Assembly: GCF_900101265.1 (NCBI RefSeq)
Contig: NZ_FMZS01000008.1
Location: 124,001 to 188,000 of the forward strand
Length of the DNA stretch: 64,000 nt
DNA from: Massilia sp. PDC64
Lineage (GTDB): Bacteria > Pseudomonadota > Gammaproteobacteria > Burkholderiales > Burkholderiaceae_D
Reading direction: 5' to 3'
Numbering within the stretch: position 1 is the first letter of the stretch; the number at the start of each line of letters is the position of its first letter. The position numbers and the translations under genes are program-made. Of this stretch, positions 44,337 through 52,913 are shown piece by piece. The notes beneath the pieces are model-generated. The model saw nothing but the letters and a program-made list of their open reading frames with translations, was not told where the DNA came from and ran no database searches.

Positions 44337-44422
44337 CGGTAGCCGTTCGCTAACAGAGGGGCGCGGACACTATAATGGCGGGGTCCGCGCCACCTCGGTG
44401 CATTGTTGAGAAAAAGAAACCT

Positions 44423-45283
44423 ATGCCGACACTCCCCCGACGCCGCAAACCCGGCGCCATCAAGGCGCCCCGCTTCGCCCGCTTCAGCCGCGTCCGCAAG
44501 ACGGACGCCGCCGGGACCCGCCCGCGCCGGGGCATCTACCTGTTGCCGAACGCCTTCACGACGGCCGCGCTGTTCGGCGGCTTCTACGCGATCGTGATGG
44601 CGATGAACCAGCGCTTCGACCACGCCTGCTGGGCCGTGTTCATCGCGATGGTGCTGGACAGCCTGGACGGCCGCGTCGCGCGCCTGACGAACACGCAGTC
44701 CGAATTCGGCGCGCAGTACGACAGCCTGTCCGACATGGTCTCGTTCGGCGCCGCGCCGGCCCTCGTCATCTACGAATGGTCGCTGCGCGGCCTGGGCAAG
44801 CTGGGCTGGATCGCCGCGTTCGTCTACTGCGCCGGCGCCGCGCTGCGCCTGGCCCGCTTCAACACGAACATCGAAGTCGTCGACAAGCGCTTCTTCCAGG
44901 GCTTGCCGAGCCCGGCCGCGGCAGCGCTGGTCGTCGGCTTCGTGATGATGATGACGGACCCGGACATCAACGTCAGCGCGCGCAAGGTCGACTGGATCTC
45001 GTGGGGCATCGCATTGTTTGCCGGTTTGACGATGGTGACCAACGTGCCGTTCTACAGCTTCAAGGACGTCAATTTCCGCAAGTCGGTGCCGTTCATCGTC
45101 GTGTTCCTGATCGCGCTCGCGCTGGCGCTGCTGGCGATCGATCCGCCCAAGGTGTTGTGGCCGCTGTTCGTCGTGTACGGCCTGTCCGGCTATGCCGTGT
45201 ACCTGTACCGGCTCGCGAAGGGCAAGCCCGTCAGCATCATCCAGACGGAGGAAGAGACGCTCGATCCGAGCGAGCGCCGCTGA
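44423..45283 (+). CDS. pssA: CDP-diacylglycerol-serine O-phosphatidyltransferase
   Basis: A 286-residue membrane enzyme making phosphatidylserine, the precursor of phosphatidylethanolamine. The CDP-alcohol phosphatidyltransferase motif is complete: Asp79, Asp82-Gly83, Ala86-Arg87, Gly96, Asp100 and Asp104. About eight membrane segments follow residue 37; the first 35 residues are basic and cytosolic. The gene is 86 bases after the SIMPL gene. The ribosome-binding site is weak (AGAAAC). Confidence 0.92.
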   Translation: MPTLPRRRKPGAIKAPRFARFSRVRKTDAAGTRPRRGIYLLPNAFTTAALFGGFYAIVMAMNQRFDHACWAVFIAMVLDSLDGRVARLTNTQSEFGAQYDSLSDMVSFGAAPALVIYEWSLRGLGKLGWIAAFVYCAGAALRLARFNTNIEVVDKRFFQGLPSPAAAALVVGFVMMMTDPDINVSARKVDWISWGIALFAGLTMVTNVPFYSFKDVNFRKSVPFIVVFLIALALALLAIDPPKVLWPLFVVYGLSGYAVYLYRLAKGKPVSIIQTEEETLDPSERR

Positions 45284-45290
45284 CGAAAAA

Positions 45291-45310
45291 AACGCCCCTG
45301 CCGGGGCGTT
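45291..45310 (-). terminator. Terminator between convergent pssA and phasin genes
   Basis: AACGCCCC-TGCC-GGGGCGTT forms an eight-base-pair stem. Read on the minus strand it is followed by T(7), so it is a good terminator for the phasin gene; the plus-strand side lacks a long T-run and may only partly end pssA transcription. Confidence 0.8.
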
Positions 45311-45332
45311 GTCGTTTCCGGGAATGGCGGCG

Positions 45333-45938
45333 TCAGCCCGCCTTGGCTGCCTTGCTCTGCGCACCACCTTGCACGCTGCCGCGGAAGGTGCCGTCATGCG
45401 TGTCCGCTTCGGCATGCACGCCGCCGTCGGCCCCGTTGGCACCGCTTTGCAGGTTGCCGCGATGGACGCTGCCGTTGGCGCGGCCGTCCTGGAACGGGTC
45501 GCGGAAATTCTTCAGCGTGTCCTGCTGCGCGCGCAGGCTGTTCTGCGTTTCTTCGGAGGCGACGCGTGCCACCTCGTCGGCCAGCGTGCGGGCGGTGCGC
45601 GACGTCTCCTGCACGTGTTGCTCGGCCACGCGGGCCAGGTCGACCTGCGAGTCGGCCACGACGCGCGACAGGTGCTGCTGGTAGGCGCGCAGCTTTTCCG
45701 CGGCCGGCTGGGCGCGCGACGCGGCGGCCGAGATGGCGTCGGTCGGGTGGCTCGTCGTCAGCAGCTGCTGGCCGGCGATGTTGCTTTCTTCGAGCAGCGT
45801 CTGGCTCAGCTGGATGTTGGCGTCGATGAGGTGCTGCAGGGAGCGCGACATCGATTTCGACATGTCGTTGAGGAAGGCGACCTGGGCGTCCAGGTGCGAG
45901 CGAACGGCAGGCGTGACGGATTGCGAGAACAGGAACAT
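45333..45938 (-). CDS. Phasin-family protein
   Basis: A 201-residue amphipathic helical protein. The N-terminal 130 residues (F-S-Q-S-V-T-P-A-V-R-S-H-L-D-A-Q-V, then repeated Ala/Gln/Leu heptads) match the phasin group that coats polyhydroxyalkanoate granules. The C-terminal 60 residues are a low-complexity Gly/Asn/Ala tail. No PHA synthase gene is in the window. ATG 45938 is preferred, with GAGG nine bases upstream. Confidence 0.82.
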   Translation of the reverse strand: MFLFSQSVTPAVRSHLDAQVAFLNDMSKSMSRSLQHLIDANIQLSQTLLEESNIAGQQLLTTSHPTDAISAAASRAQPAAEKLRAYQQHLSRVVADSQVDLARVAEQHVQETSRTARTLADEVARVASEETQNSLRAQQDTLKNFRDPFQDGRANGSVHRGNLQSGANGADGGVHAEADTHDGTFRGSVQGGAQSKAAKAG

Positions 45939-46060
45939 GGATGACCTCGTGAAAGTGGATCCGCTTGGGAAAGTGCGCTTCGGGAGCGCGACGTCAGGCT
46001 CGCCGATTTCGATGACATTCCGATGACAGATCCAATCGTGCGCGTGGCGCGCAGGCGACG

Positions 46061-46822
46061 TCAGTCGCGTGCCGTGCGCCATTCCTGCGAGCTGGCCGTC
46101 GATTCATGCTCCGGGCAATTTGTGATCCTCGTCTTGCCGTGTTTCTCGATCATGTCGATGCTCGTCGTGGGCGAGCGCTCCGTGACGCAGTATGTGCCGC
46201 CGCCCGAGATCACACGGTTGCGGCGCGCGCCGTCGCCCGTGTTGTTGACGAGTTCCGCCACCTTCGGCGCTTCGTACCACGCGTTGGGCGCCATGTCGGC
46301 GGCGGCCTGGATGCCTTTGCGCAGGCGGATCTGCGGGCTGTCCGGCGGCGCCACGATGTAGGGATGGTTTTCCTTGCGCAGCGCGCGGTCGATCGCGCCC
46401 ACGTCGCGGCGTGCGCGTTCCAGCAGCGCAGCGCCGGTGGGCGGCGCCGTGGGCGTCGCGGGGACGTTCGCGCTCGCGGCGGGCGTGTCGGCCGCCGGCG
46501 GCGTCGCGGCGGGCGCGGCCGGCACGGTCACGCGGGGCAGGGTGATCGCGCCCATGGGCGGGGGCACAAGCGGGGCCACAAGCGGGGCCACGCGCGGGCG
46601 TGCGGGTTCGCTGTCTTCTTTCTCGCGTCGCGGTTGCGGCACGGCGGGTGCCGGCAGCCGGATCCACTGGATCGTCGAGCGCGGCGGATCGGGCGCGACG
46701 GCGGGCGGCCGGCGCGTCATCTGCCAGCCCAGGATCAGGACGACATGCAGGAGAACGGTGGCCGCGATGCCGATGGGGCGGCGGTCGCGCGGCGCAAGCA
46801 ATGTGGGAGCGGTGGCGATCAT
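46061..46822 (-). CDS. Hypothetical TonB-like anchored protein
   Basis: A 253-residue protein that I do not recognise. It has a membrane anchor at about residues 17-35, then a Pro/Ala/Val-rich stretch (about 40-125) resembling the periplasmic spacer of TonB, then a compact C-terminal domain (about 130-240) with two cysteines. There is no recognisable TonB C-terminal fold, so the likeness is only in architecture. No ExbB/ExbD genes are adjacent. Confidence 0.65.
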   Translation of the reverse strand: MIATAPTLLAPRDRRPIGIAATVLLHVVLILGWQMTRRPPAVAPDPPRSTIQWIRLPAPAVPQPRREKEDSEPARPRVAPLVAPLVPPPMGAITLPRVTVPAAPAATPPAADTPAASANVPATPTAPPTGAALLERARRDVGAIDRALRKENHPYIVAPPDSPQIRLRKGIQAAADMAPNAWYEAPKVAELVNNTGDGARRNRVISGGGTYCVTERSPTTSIDMIEKHGKTRITNCPEHESTASSQEWRTARD

Positions 46823-46887
46823 GTCGGGCCAGTATAGCCAGCGCCGGTCGCCACATCCTCACACATTGTTGCGCCTACCGGCGAGGA

Positions 46888-47394
46888 TCAGCGGCGGCGG
46901 AAGCGCTCGTCGTACAGCGGGTCGGGGCCGTTGAGCATCTGGCGCACGACGCCCTGCGCGTCGAAGTGCACGTTCATCATCGAGTTCCACACGCCCGCTT
47001 CCTTGTAGCGGTACGACCAGACTTCGTAGTCGTGCGCATACACGCGCGAGACCTCGGCGGGGCGGCCGAAGTTGCGCAGGATGTCGTCCTTGGTCCACCG
47101 GTCGACCTTCACCTTCGCGAAGTTCTCGCTCGTGAGCACCTGGTCGTACGCTACGAGGCGGCCGTCCGGGCCGATGCGGGCCATGTACTGGAACTGGCCC
47201 ATCGGCTGGCCGCGGTATTCCAGCACCTGGCCGCCGCCCGGCTCCGGATAGACGGCGTTCGGTTGCCCGAGTTGCGCGGTCACCTGGGCCAGCGGCGCGC
47301 CCAGCGGCGGCGGCTGGCGCAAGATCGTCGTGCAGCCCGCCAGGGTCAGCGCGACGGCGGCCGCGCACAGCATCGATTGGATCCGTGCATTCAT
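46888..47394 (-). CDS. Outer-membrane lipoprotein, BamE/SmpA-like (copy 2)
   Basis: A 168-residue lipoprotein. The signal sequence ends in L-A-G-C with Cys21 as the probable lipidation site. The rest contains two SmpA/BamE-like repeats with G[23 protein letters not shown] and [11 protein letters not shown]. It is a close paralogue of the next gene upstream, so the pair arose by tandem duplication. The role (perhaps outer-membrane assembly) is inference. Confidence 0.78.
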   Translation of the reverse strand: MNARIQSMLCAAAVALTLAGCTTILRQPPPLGAPLAQVTAQLGQPNAVYPEPGGGQVLEYRGQPMGQFQYMARIGPDGRLVAYDQVLTSENFAKVKVDRWTKDDILRNFGRPAEVSRVYAHDYEVWSYRYKEAGVWNSMMNVHFDAQGVVRQMLNGPDPLYDERFRRR

Positions 47395-47407
47395 CGCGAT
47401 CTCCTGG

Positions 47408-47911
47408 TTACAGGCCCTTCGAACGGTCGTCGAGCAGCGGATCGGGGGTGTTGTCCGTGCGCCGGACTTCGCCCCTGACGTTGAAATAAATGTTCATGTA
47501 CGAGTTCCAGATGCCGTCCTGCTTGTAGCGATAGGACCAGACTTCGTCGCCCGTGGCACGGTCGCGCGAGACCTCGGCGGGGCGGCCGAAGCTGCGCAGC
47601 ACGTCGTCCTTCGTCCAGCGCGCCGGCTGCACCTTGGCGAAGTTTTCGCTGGTCAGCGCCTGCTCGTACGAGACGAGACGGCCGTCCACGCCGATGCGTG
47701 CCATGTGGTTGTACTGGCCCATCGGCTGGCCGCGGTATTCGAGCACCTGGCCGCCGGCGGGATCGGGGTAGACGGCGTCCGGCTTGCCCAGCTTCGCCGT
47801 CACGTCGGCCAGCGGCGTGCCGGCCGGCGGCGTGCGGTTGAAGGTCGAGCAGGCGGACAGGGACAGGGCGACGCCCAGGACGGCGGCGGTGGTAATGAGA
47901 GTTTTTTTCAT
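47408..47911 (-). CDS. Outer-membrane lipoprotein, BamE/SmpA-like (copy 1)
   Basis: A 167-residue lipoprotein with the signal ending in L-S-A-C (Cys21). It shares with its neighbour the blocks [12 protein letters not shown]-x-D-G-R-L-V, L-T-S-E-N-F-A-K-V and F-G-R-P-A-E-V-S-R. It ends 13 bases before the second copy, so both are in one operon. ATG 47911 starts M-K-K-T-L-I-T-T, a typical signal peptide; upstream starts are less likely. Confidence 0.8.
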   Translation of the reverse strand: MKKTLITTAAVLGVALSLSACSTFNRTPPAGTPLADVTAKLGKPDAVYPDPAGGQVLEYRGQPMGQYNHMARIGVDGRLVSYEQALTSENFAKVQPARWTKDDVLRSFGRPAEVSRDRATGDEVWSYRYKQDGIWNSYMNIYFNVRGEVRRTDNTPDPLLDDRSKGL

Positions 47912-48007
47912 GGTTGTACGGTTGAGCGGGCATGCCATTGTGGCATCGCCAACCCGCCGATTTTAACGGAAGCGGCGGAAAAACTGGCTTCCCCTGCCGT
48001 TTTCACA

Positions 48008-48044
48008 TATACTTCCCGGTCTTGGCCTTCGGGCCAGGTTTTTT
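48008..48044 (+). promoter_or_regulatory. rpsO promoter element and terminator-like UUCG hairpin in the leader
   Basis: TATACT (48008-48013) is a likely -10. It is followed directly by CTTGGCC-TTCG-GGCCAGG-T(6) (48021-48044), a stem capped by a C-UUCG-G loop with a U-run, 57 bases before rpsO. No plus-strand gene ends here, so it cannot be an ordinary operon terminator. It may be an attenuator or a stable 5' hairpin. Confidence 0.6.
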
Positions 48045-48100
48045 ATCAATTCACGGTGCGCTGGGTTCCGACTCTTGCACCGCATGTGAAAGGCAACATC

Positions 48101-48370
48101 ATGACCGTAGAAAACATCAACAAGGCCGCGATCATCGCGGACAACGCACGTGGCCAGAACGACACCGGCTCGCCGGAAGTCCAGGTTGCACTGCTGACCG
48201 CCCGCATCAACGAACTGAACGGCCACTTCAAGGAACACCAGAAGGATCACCACTCCCGTCGTGGCCTGATCATGATGGTTAACCGTCGTAAGAGCCTGCT
48301 GGCTTACCTGAAGCGCAAGGACCTGAACCGTTACCGCGACCTGATCGCCAAACTCGGCCTGCGTAAGTAA
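48101..48370 (+). CDS. rpsO: 30S ribosomal protein S15
   Basis: An 89-residue primary 16S rRNA-binding protein. [13 protein letters not shown]-x-R-I and H[10 protein letters not shown] are universal S15 signatures. S15 usually represses its own translation by binding its leader. It is followed by a terminator and pnp, the same pairing as in E. coli. AAAGGCAAC is the likely ribosome-binding site. Confidence 0.97.
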   Translation: MTVENINKAAIIADNARGQNDTGSPEVQVALLTARINELNGHFKEHQKDHHSRRGLIMMVNRRKSLLAYLKRKDLNRYRDLIAKLGLRK

Positions 48371-48411
48371 TCAGCAGTTCCCGAGCATTGCGCCAGACGG
48401 CTCAAGCTTCG

Positions 48412-48450
48412 AAATGCCTGCGTCAGTTTCACTGTCGCGGGCATTTTTCG
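48412..48450 (+). terminator. Terminator after rpsO
   Basis: AAATGCCTGCG (48412-48422) pairs with CGCGGGCATTT (48436-48446), with one G-T pair and a 13-base loop, followed by TTTTTCGTTTTT. It should partly or fully separate rpsO from pnp transcription. Confidence 0.75.
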
Positions 48451-48485
48451 TTTTTGCCGTCGTTGAGTTTTACCCTGTGGGAAGT

Positions 48486-48534
48486 CATTCGGGGTCAGAG
48501 CACAACCGTGAACACCGTGCTCTGACCCCGAATG
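48486..48534. repeat. 18-bp perfect inverted repeat in the rpsO-pnp gap
   Basis: CATTCGGGGTCAGAGCAC (48486-48503) is exactly complementary to 48517-48534 around a 13-base loop. It lies 62 bases before the pnp start, after the rpsO terminator. The core GGGGTCAG resembles REP-type palindromes that I recall in many proteobacteria next to RAYT transposases. No RAYT gene is in the window. Confidence 0.75.
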
Positions 48535-48596
48535 AAATGTAGTTGAGGTGAACGACAGCGCCTGAAAATCTGTCGGCAAATAGAAAGGGATTACCC

Positions 48597-50696
48597 ATGT
48601 TTAACAAAGTTACGAAAACCTTCCAGTACGGCCAGCACACGGTCACCCTGGAGACCGGCGAGATCGCCCGTCAAGCCAGCGGCGCCGTCCTCGTGTCGGT
48701 CGAAGACACCGTCGTCCTCGCGACCGTGGTGGCCAAGAAGGATGCCAAGCCAGGCCAGGACTTCTTCCCGCTGACCGTCGACTACATCGAGAAGAGCTAT
48801 GCCGCGGGCAAGATCCCGGGGGGCTTCTTCAAGCGTGAAGGCCGTCCGTCGGAGAAGGAGACGCTGACGTCGCGCCTGATCGACCGCCCGATCCGCCCGC
48901 TGTTCCCGGAAGGCTACCTGAATGAAGTGCAGGTGATCGTACACGTCCTGTCGGTCAATCCCGAGATCGATCCGGACATCCCGTCGATGATCGGTGCCTC
49001 GGCCGCCCTGTGCGTCGCCGGCATCCCGTTCAACGGCCCGATCGGCGCCGCGCGCGTCGGCTACGCGAACGGCCAGTACATCCTGAACCCGACCGTCGCC
49101 CAGCTGAAGACCTCGCAGATGGACCTCGTGGTCGCCGGTACCGAACACGCCGTGCTGATGGTCGAATCCGAAGCGCAGCAACTGTCCGAAGAAGTCATGC
49201 TGGGCGCGGTCGTCTACGGCCACGAGCAGATGAAAGTCGTCATCGACGCCATCCACGCGCTGGTGGAAGAGGGCGGCAAGCCGGAAGTCGAATGGTCGCC
49301 GGCACCGAAGAACGAAGAACTGATCGCCCGCGTCAAGGAACTGGCTGAAGGCAAGATCCGCGAAGCCTACCAGATCCGCGACAAGCAGGCCCGTACGCAG
49401 AAGCTGAAGGACACGACCGCGCAGGTGCTGGCCGAGCTGGGCGAAGGCGTGGACGCCGTCGAAGTCGGCAACATCCTGTTCGACATGGAAGCCAAGGTCG
49501 TGCGTTCGCAGATCCTGGAAGGCGAGCCGCGCATCGACGGCCGCGACACCCGCACCGTGCGTCCGATCTCGATCCGCACGAGCGTCCTGCCGCGCACCCA
49601 CGGTTCCGCGCTGTTCACCCGCGGCGAAACCCAGGCCCTCGTGATCGCCACGCTGGGCACCGGCCGCGACAGCCAGAAGATCGACGCGCTGATGGGCGAG
49701 TACACCGAAGACTTCATGATGCACTACAACATGCCGCCGTTCGCCACGGGCGAAACGGGCCGCGTGGGCACGCCGAAGCGCCGCGAAATCGGCCACGGCC
49801 GCCTGGCCAAGCGTGCACTGGTCGCCGCGCTGCCGTCGCAGGACGAGTTCAGCTACTCGATCCGCCTGGTGTCGGAAATCACCGAGTCGAACGGTTCCTC
49901 GTCGATGGCCTCCGTCTGCGGCGGCTGCCTGGCACTGATGGACGCCGGCGTCCCGATGAAGGCCCACGTGGCCGGTATCGCGATGGGCCTGATCAAGGAA
50001 GGCGGCAAGTTCGCCGTCCTGACCGACATCCTGGGCGATGAAGACCACCTGGGCGACATGGACTTCAAGGTCGCCGGTACCACCGCGGGCATCACCGCGC
50101 TGCAGATGGACATCAAGATCCAGGGCATCACGAAGGAAATCATGCAGGTGGCCCTGGCGCAAGCCAAGGAAGCCCGCCAGCACATCCTGGTCGAGATGCA
50201 GAAGGCCGTGCCGACCGTGAAGACCGAGCTGTCGGACTTCGCACCGCGCCTGATCACCATCAAGATCAACCCGGAGAAGATTCGTGACGTGATCGGCAAG
50301 GGCGGCGCCGTCATCCGCGCGCTGACCGAAGAAACGGGCACGCAGATCGACATCACCGACGAAGGCATCGTGACCATCGCGTCGGTCGACGCCGCCGCCG
50401 GCCAGGAAGCCAAGCGCCGCATCGAAGAGCTGACCGCATCGGTCGAAGTGGGCAAGACCTACGACGGCACCGTGCTGAAGCTGCTGGACTTCGGCGCCAT
50501 CGTCCAGGTCATGCCGGGCAAGGACGGCCTGCTGCACATCTCGCAGATCGCCAACGAGCGTGTCAACGCCGTGGCCGACTACCTGAAAGAAGGCCAGCAG
50601 GTGCGCGTGAAGGTCCTCGAGACCGACGAGCGCGGCCGTCTGAAGCTGTCGATGAAGGCAGCGGCTGCGGATGACGCGGCGGCAACGGCGCAGTAA
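48597..50696 (+). CDS. pnp: Polynucleotide phosphorylase
   Basis: A 699-residue 3'-5' exoribonuclease of the degradosome. Two RNase PH domains (about residues 10-140 and 310-540) flank a helical linker, followed by KH (about 555-610, [13 protein letters not shown]) and S1 (about 622-690, [10 protein letters not shown]). The active-site region includes the [11 protein letters not shown] segment. The first codons follow AAAGGGA. A strong inverted repeat lies in its leader. Confidence 0.97.
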   Translation: MFNKVTKTFQYGQHTVTLETGEIARQASGAVLVSVEDTVVLATVVAKKDAKPGQDFFPLTVDYIEKSYAAGKIPGGFFKREGRPSEKETLTSRLIDRPIRPLFPEGYLNEVQVIVHVLSVNPEIDPDIPSMIGASAALCVAGIPFNGPIGAARVGYANGQYILNPTVAQLKTSQMDLVVAGTEHAVLMVESEAQQLSEEVMLGAVVYGHEQMKVVIDAIHALVEEGGKPEVEWSPAPKNEELIARVKELAEGKIREAYQIRDKQARTQKLKDTTAQVLAELGEGVDAVEVGNILFDMEAKVVRSQILEGEPRIDGRDTRTVRPISIRTSVLPRTHGSALFTRGETQALVIATLGTGRDSQKIDALMGEYTEDFMMHYNMPPFATGETGRVGTPKRREIGHGRLAKRALVAALPSQDEFSYSIRLVSEITESNGSSSMASVCGGCLALMDAGVPMKAHVAGIAMGLIKEGGKFAVLTDILGDEDHLGDMDFKVAGTTAGITALQMDIKIQGITKEIMQVALAQAKEARQHILVEMQKAVPTVKTELSDFAPRLITIKINPEKIRDVIGKGGAVIRALTEETGTQIDITDEGIVTIASVDAAAGQEAKRRIEELTASVEVGKTYDGTVLKLLDFGAIVQVMPGKDGLLHISQIANERVNAVADYLKEGQQVRVKVLETDERGRLKLSMKAAAADDAAATAQ

Positions 50697-50730
50697 GCCT
50701 CTGATTGGACGCTGCGGCGTCCAGCCGACG

Positions 50731-50762
50731 AAACCGCCAGTGCGTGAGCCTGGCGGTTTTTT
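50731..50762 (+). terminator. Terminator of pnp (copy 1)
   Basis: AAACCGCCAG-TGCGTGAGC-CTGGCGGTTT, a ten-base-pair stem with a six-base T-run. An identical 32-base sequence recurs 1,073 bases downstream at 51804. Confidence 0.9.
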
Positions 50763-50852
50763 ATTGTCCAGACGATGCATTCCTTAGTGCTAAATTTGGT
50801 ATTGAATTTGGATGTGCCGTGGTAGGGTGCTGCCACCGACCGTGGAGGCGCC

Positions 50853-51128
50853 ATGAACTTCGTGCAGAACATTCAACCCATCAGCTACCTGAAAACGAAC
50901 ACCAGCGATGTGGTCAGGCAGGTTAAGGAGACGCGCGAGCCTGTGATGATCACCGTGAACGGCAAGGTTCAGGCTGTCATCCAGGATCCCTTGAGCTATC
51001 AGAAAATGCAGGACCAGCTGACGATGCTCCGCATTCTCGCGCATGGCCAGAAGCAAATCGAACAAGGCAAAGTGACCGATCATGATGATCTGTTCGCGCA
51101 GTTCGAAGCGGAAGACAGGGAAAGCTGA
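50853..51128 (+). CDS. Phd/YefM-type antitoxin
   Basis: A 91-residue antitoxin. Residues 1-55 form the Phd/YefM dimer fold (Q-P-I-S-Y-L-K-T-N-T-S-D-V-V-R-Q-V, E-P-V-M-I-T-V-N-G-K-V-Q-A-V-I); the acidic C-terminus would neutralise a ParE/RelE toxin and regulate the promoter. AATTTGG occurs twice upstream (50793-50799 and 50805-50811), a candidate operator. The partner toxin, eight bases downstream, appears broken. GGAGGCGCC precedes the ATG. Confidence 0.85.
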   Translation: MNFVQNIQPISYLKTNTSDVVRQVKETREPVMITVNGKVQAVIQDPLSYQKMQDQLTMLRILAHGQKQIEQGKVTDHDDLFAQFEAEDRES

Positions 51129-51136
51129 ACGACATC

Positions 51137-51349
51137 ATGCTGATCATATGGACCGATGCCGCGCGCGACGATCTTCTTGAGATCCGCGACTACCTGAAGC
51201 GTTCCCTGTCAGGAATTTACGTGCCGGAGCTGGAGGAGCTCCAGCTGGATCAGTACCGTGAACGCCTCGCAGGCCGGCATCGTCTGCCACACGAGTCGCG
51301 ATCTCGAAGTGCTATTGCGCCGCCGGCTGTTGGCGGCCGGCTAATGTAA
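51137..51349 (+). pseudogene. Degenerate ParE/RelE-type toxin
   Basis: The first 22-24 residues (M-L-I-I-W-T-D-A-A-R-D-D-L-L-E-I-R-D-Y-L) match the start of ParE toxins, but the following sequence loses all resemblance and the frame ends at 70 residues, against about 95 in intact toxins. The +1 frame from about 51250 has a more protein-like end (H-T-S-R-D-L-E-V-L-L-R-R-R-L). An internal deletion plus frameshift is the simplest reading, leaving an antitoxin without its toxin. Confidence 0.6.
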
Positions 51350-51446
51350 ACCTGGCATTTCCGCCATCTCATTCATGACTTTCGATCGACCTATTCACTG
51401 ATGTGATAACTCAGCCGTCGCTCGCTGCCGAGTTATTCGCCGAAGA

Positions 51447-51467
51447 CATGTTCAGTATTTGAACATG
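51447..51467. promoter_or_regulatory. Perfect inverted repeat upstream of a small exported protein
   Basis: CATGTTCA-GTATT-TGAACATG (eight-base arms, five-base centre) is operator-like and lies 64 bases before the small gene. A second pair, ATAACTC/GAGTTAT, brackets the bases just before it (about 51403-51435). No regulator gene is adjacent. Confidence 0.5.
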
Positions 51468-51531
51468 AAATTGGATTTATATCTCATCCGTTCGCATAAT
51501 GTCCTTACACCAAACGAAACGGAGAAGAGAA

Positions 51532-51741
51532 ATGAACATCGCTAAGAATATGGAATCGATCTTTGTCGCAGCCGTCGTCGTCGCCGTCAGCGTCGCGAAC
51601 GCCATCGCAGCACCCGCCGCGCCACTGGAAGTCGCTGCCCGCACCGTCGTGGAAAAAGCGCCGGTGAAGGAGTCGCCGCCGATCACCATCGTCGTCGTCG
51701 GCAAGCGCCTGTCAGCCGAACAGAAAGCAAAGCGTGCCTGA
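51532..51741 (+). CDS. Small exported protein of unknown function
   Basis: A 69-residue protein starting M-N-I-A-K-N-M-E-S-I. A hydrophobic segment at about residues 8-26 ends in an A-I-A-A-P-A-A-P region, probably a cleaved signal peptide, leaving about 43 residues with T-I-V-V-V-G-K-R-L near the end. I recognise no family. ATG 51532 follows GGAGAAGAG at good spacing. It lies between two identical terminators and behind an operator-like inverted repeat. Confidence 0.65.
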   Translation: MNIAKNMESIFVAAVVVAVSVANAIAAPAAPLEVAARTVVEKAPVKESPPITIVVVGKRLSAEQKAKRA

Positions 51742-51803
51742 GCCGGCGTCATGCAGCACTGTCGCTTGTTACCGCATGTAGTACCCCTGTTCATCAGCCA
51801 TTA

Positions 51804-51836
51804 AAACCGCCAGTGCGTGAGCCTGGCGGTTTTTTT
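51804..51836 (+). terminator. Terminator (copy 2, identical to the pnp terminator)
   Basis: AAACCGCCAG-TGCGTGAGC-CTGGCGGTTT followed by T(7) in all. The 32 bases are identical to 50731-50762. The rest of the 51742-52034 gap contains only a TATAGT (51953-51958) that could be a -10 for the stressosome operon. Confidence 0.88.
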
Positions 51837-52034
51837 ATGCATCTCTCTCCAAGTTACCACCCCGGTAAATCTGTGACGCTGCACGTCGAAAATATGCGAA
51901 ATTAATTCAGCTTTCCCCGCCTATCGTGTCGTGTTGTGTGGGAAATGGATGGTATAGTTGGTCATTTGACAGAATTGCCGGGGCCGCAAACTGGTCCGAA
52001 CGGCACAACTTTTCACTCCAAAAAAGGAAAACAG

Positions 52035-52904
52035 ATGACGACCCAGGACTACGCGAACCGCATCAGCCAGCTCATCCAGGACCAGGAAGCCGACATCGGC
52101 GCGGAATGGATCGAGCAGCTGGAAGCGTTGACGGTGCGGTCGAACGTCGTCTCGAAAGAACAGCTGCGCAAGCACTGCCAGCAATTCCTCGCAGCGTTTG
52201 CGCAGGCCACGCGCGGCGGCGAGCTGCACAACATCGACCATCGCTCGTGGGACGAAGTCCGCGACCTGCTGAGCGAGATCTCGTCGACCCGCGCCAAGAA
52301 CGGTTCCACGCCGAGCGAGACGGCGACCTTCGTGTTTTCGCTGAAGCAGCCCCTGTTCAAGCACCTGAACCAGGGCTTCGCGGGCGACCCGGCCGCGCTG
52401 GCGTCGGCCTCGTGGACCATCGGCACGCTGCTCGACAAGATGGGCCTTTACACGATCGAAGTGTTCCAGCGTGCGCGCGACCAGATCATCGTGCGCCAGC
52501 AGCAGGAATTGCTGGAATTGTCGACCCCGGTAGTCAAACTGTGGGAAGGCATCCTCGCGCTGCCGCTGATCGGTACGCTGGATTCGGCGCGTACGCAGGT
52601 GGTGATGGAGAACATCCTGCAGAAGATCGTCGACACGGGCGCCGCGATCGCCATCATCGACATCACCGGCGTGCCGACCGTCGACACGCTCGTCGCGCAG
52701 CACCTCATGAAGACCATCGCGGCCGCGCGCCTGATGGGTGCAGACTGCATCATCAGCGGCATCCGTCCTCAGATCGCGCAAACCATCGTGCACCTGGGCG
52801 TGAACCTCGAGGACGTCGTGACCAAGGCCACGCTGGCGGACGCGTTCCTCGTCGCGCTCGAGCGCACCGGCACGTCCGTCGTCAAGCGCACCGCCAAGGC
52901 ATAA
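52035..52904 (+). CDS. rsbR: RsbR-type stressosome sensor
   Basis: A 289-residue stressosome core protein. The N-terminal helical sensor half (residues 1-155) resembles RsbR/RsbRD sensor domains. The C-terminal STAS domain (about 162-280) contains L-I-G-T-L-D-S-A-R-T (181-187) and D-I-T-G-V-P-T-V-D-T (209-218), which hold the threonines phosphorylated by RsbT in Bacillus. It begins the six-gene operon, nine bases from rsbS. ATG 52035 follows AAAAGGAAAAC. What it senses is unknown. Confidence 0.87.
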   Translation: MTTQDYANRISQLIQDQEADIGAEWIEQLEALTVRSNVVSKEQLRKHCQQFLAAFAQATRGGELHNIDHRSWDEVRDLLSEISSTRAKNGSTPSETATFVFSLKQPLFKHLNQGFAGDPAALASASWTIGTLLDKMGLYTIEVFQRARDQIIVRQQQELLELSTPVVKLWEGILALPLIGTLDSARTQVVMENILQKIVDTGAAIAIIDITGVPTVDTLVAQHLMKTIAAARLMGADCIISGIRPQIAQTIVHLGVNLEDVVTKATLADAFLVALERTGTSVVKRTAKA

Positions 52905-52913
52905 GGACCGCGC

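Noticed and set aside
48591-50780. A 729-codon minus-strand open frame opposite pnp
   Set aside because: It is antisense to an unambiguous pnp with full RNase PH, KH and S1 domains.
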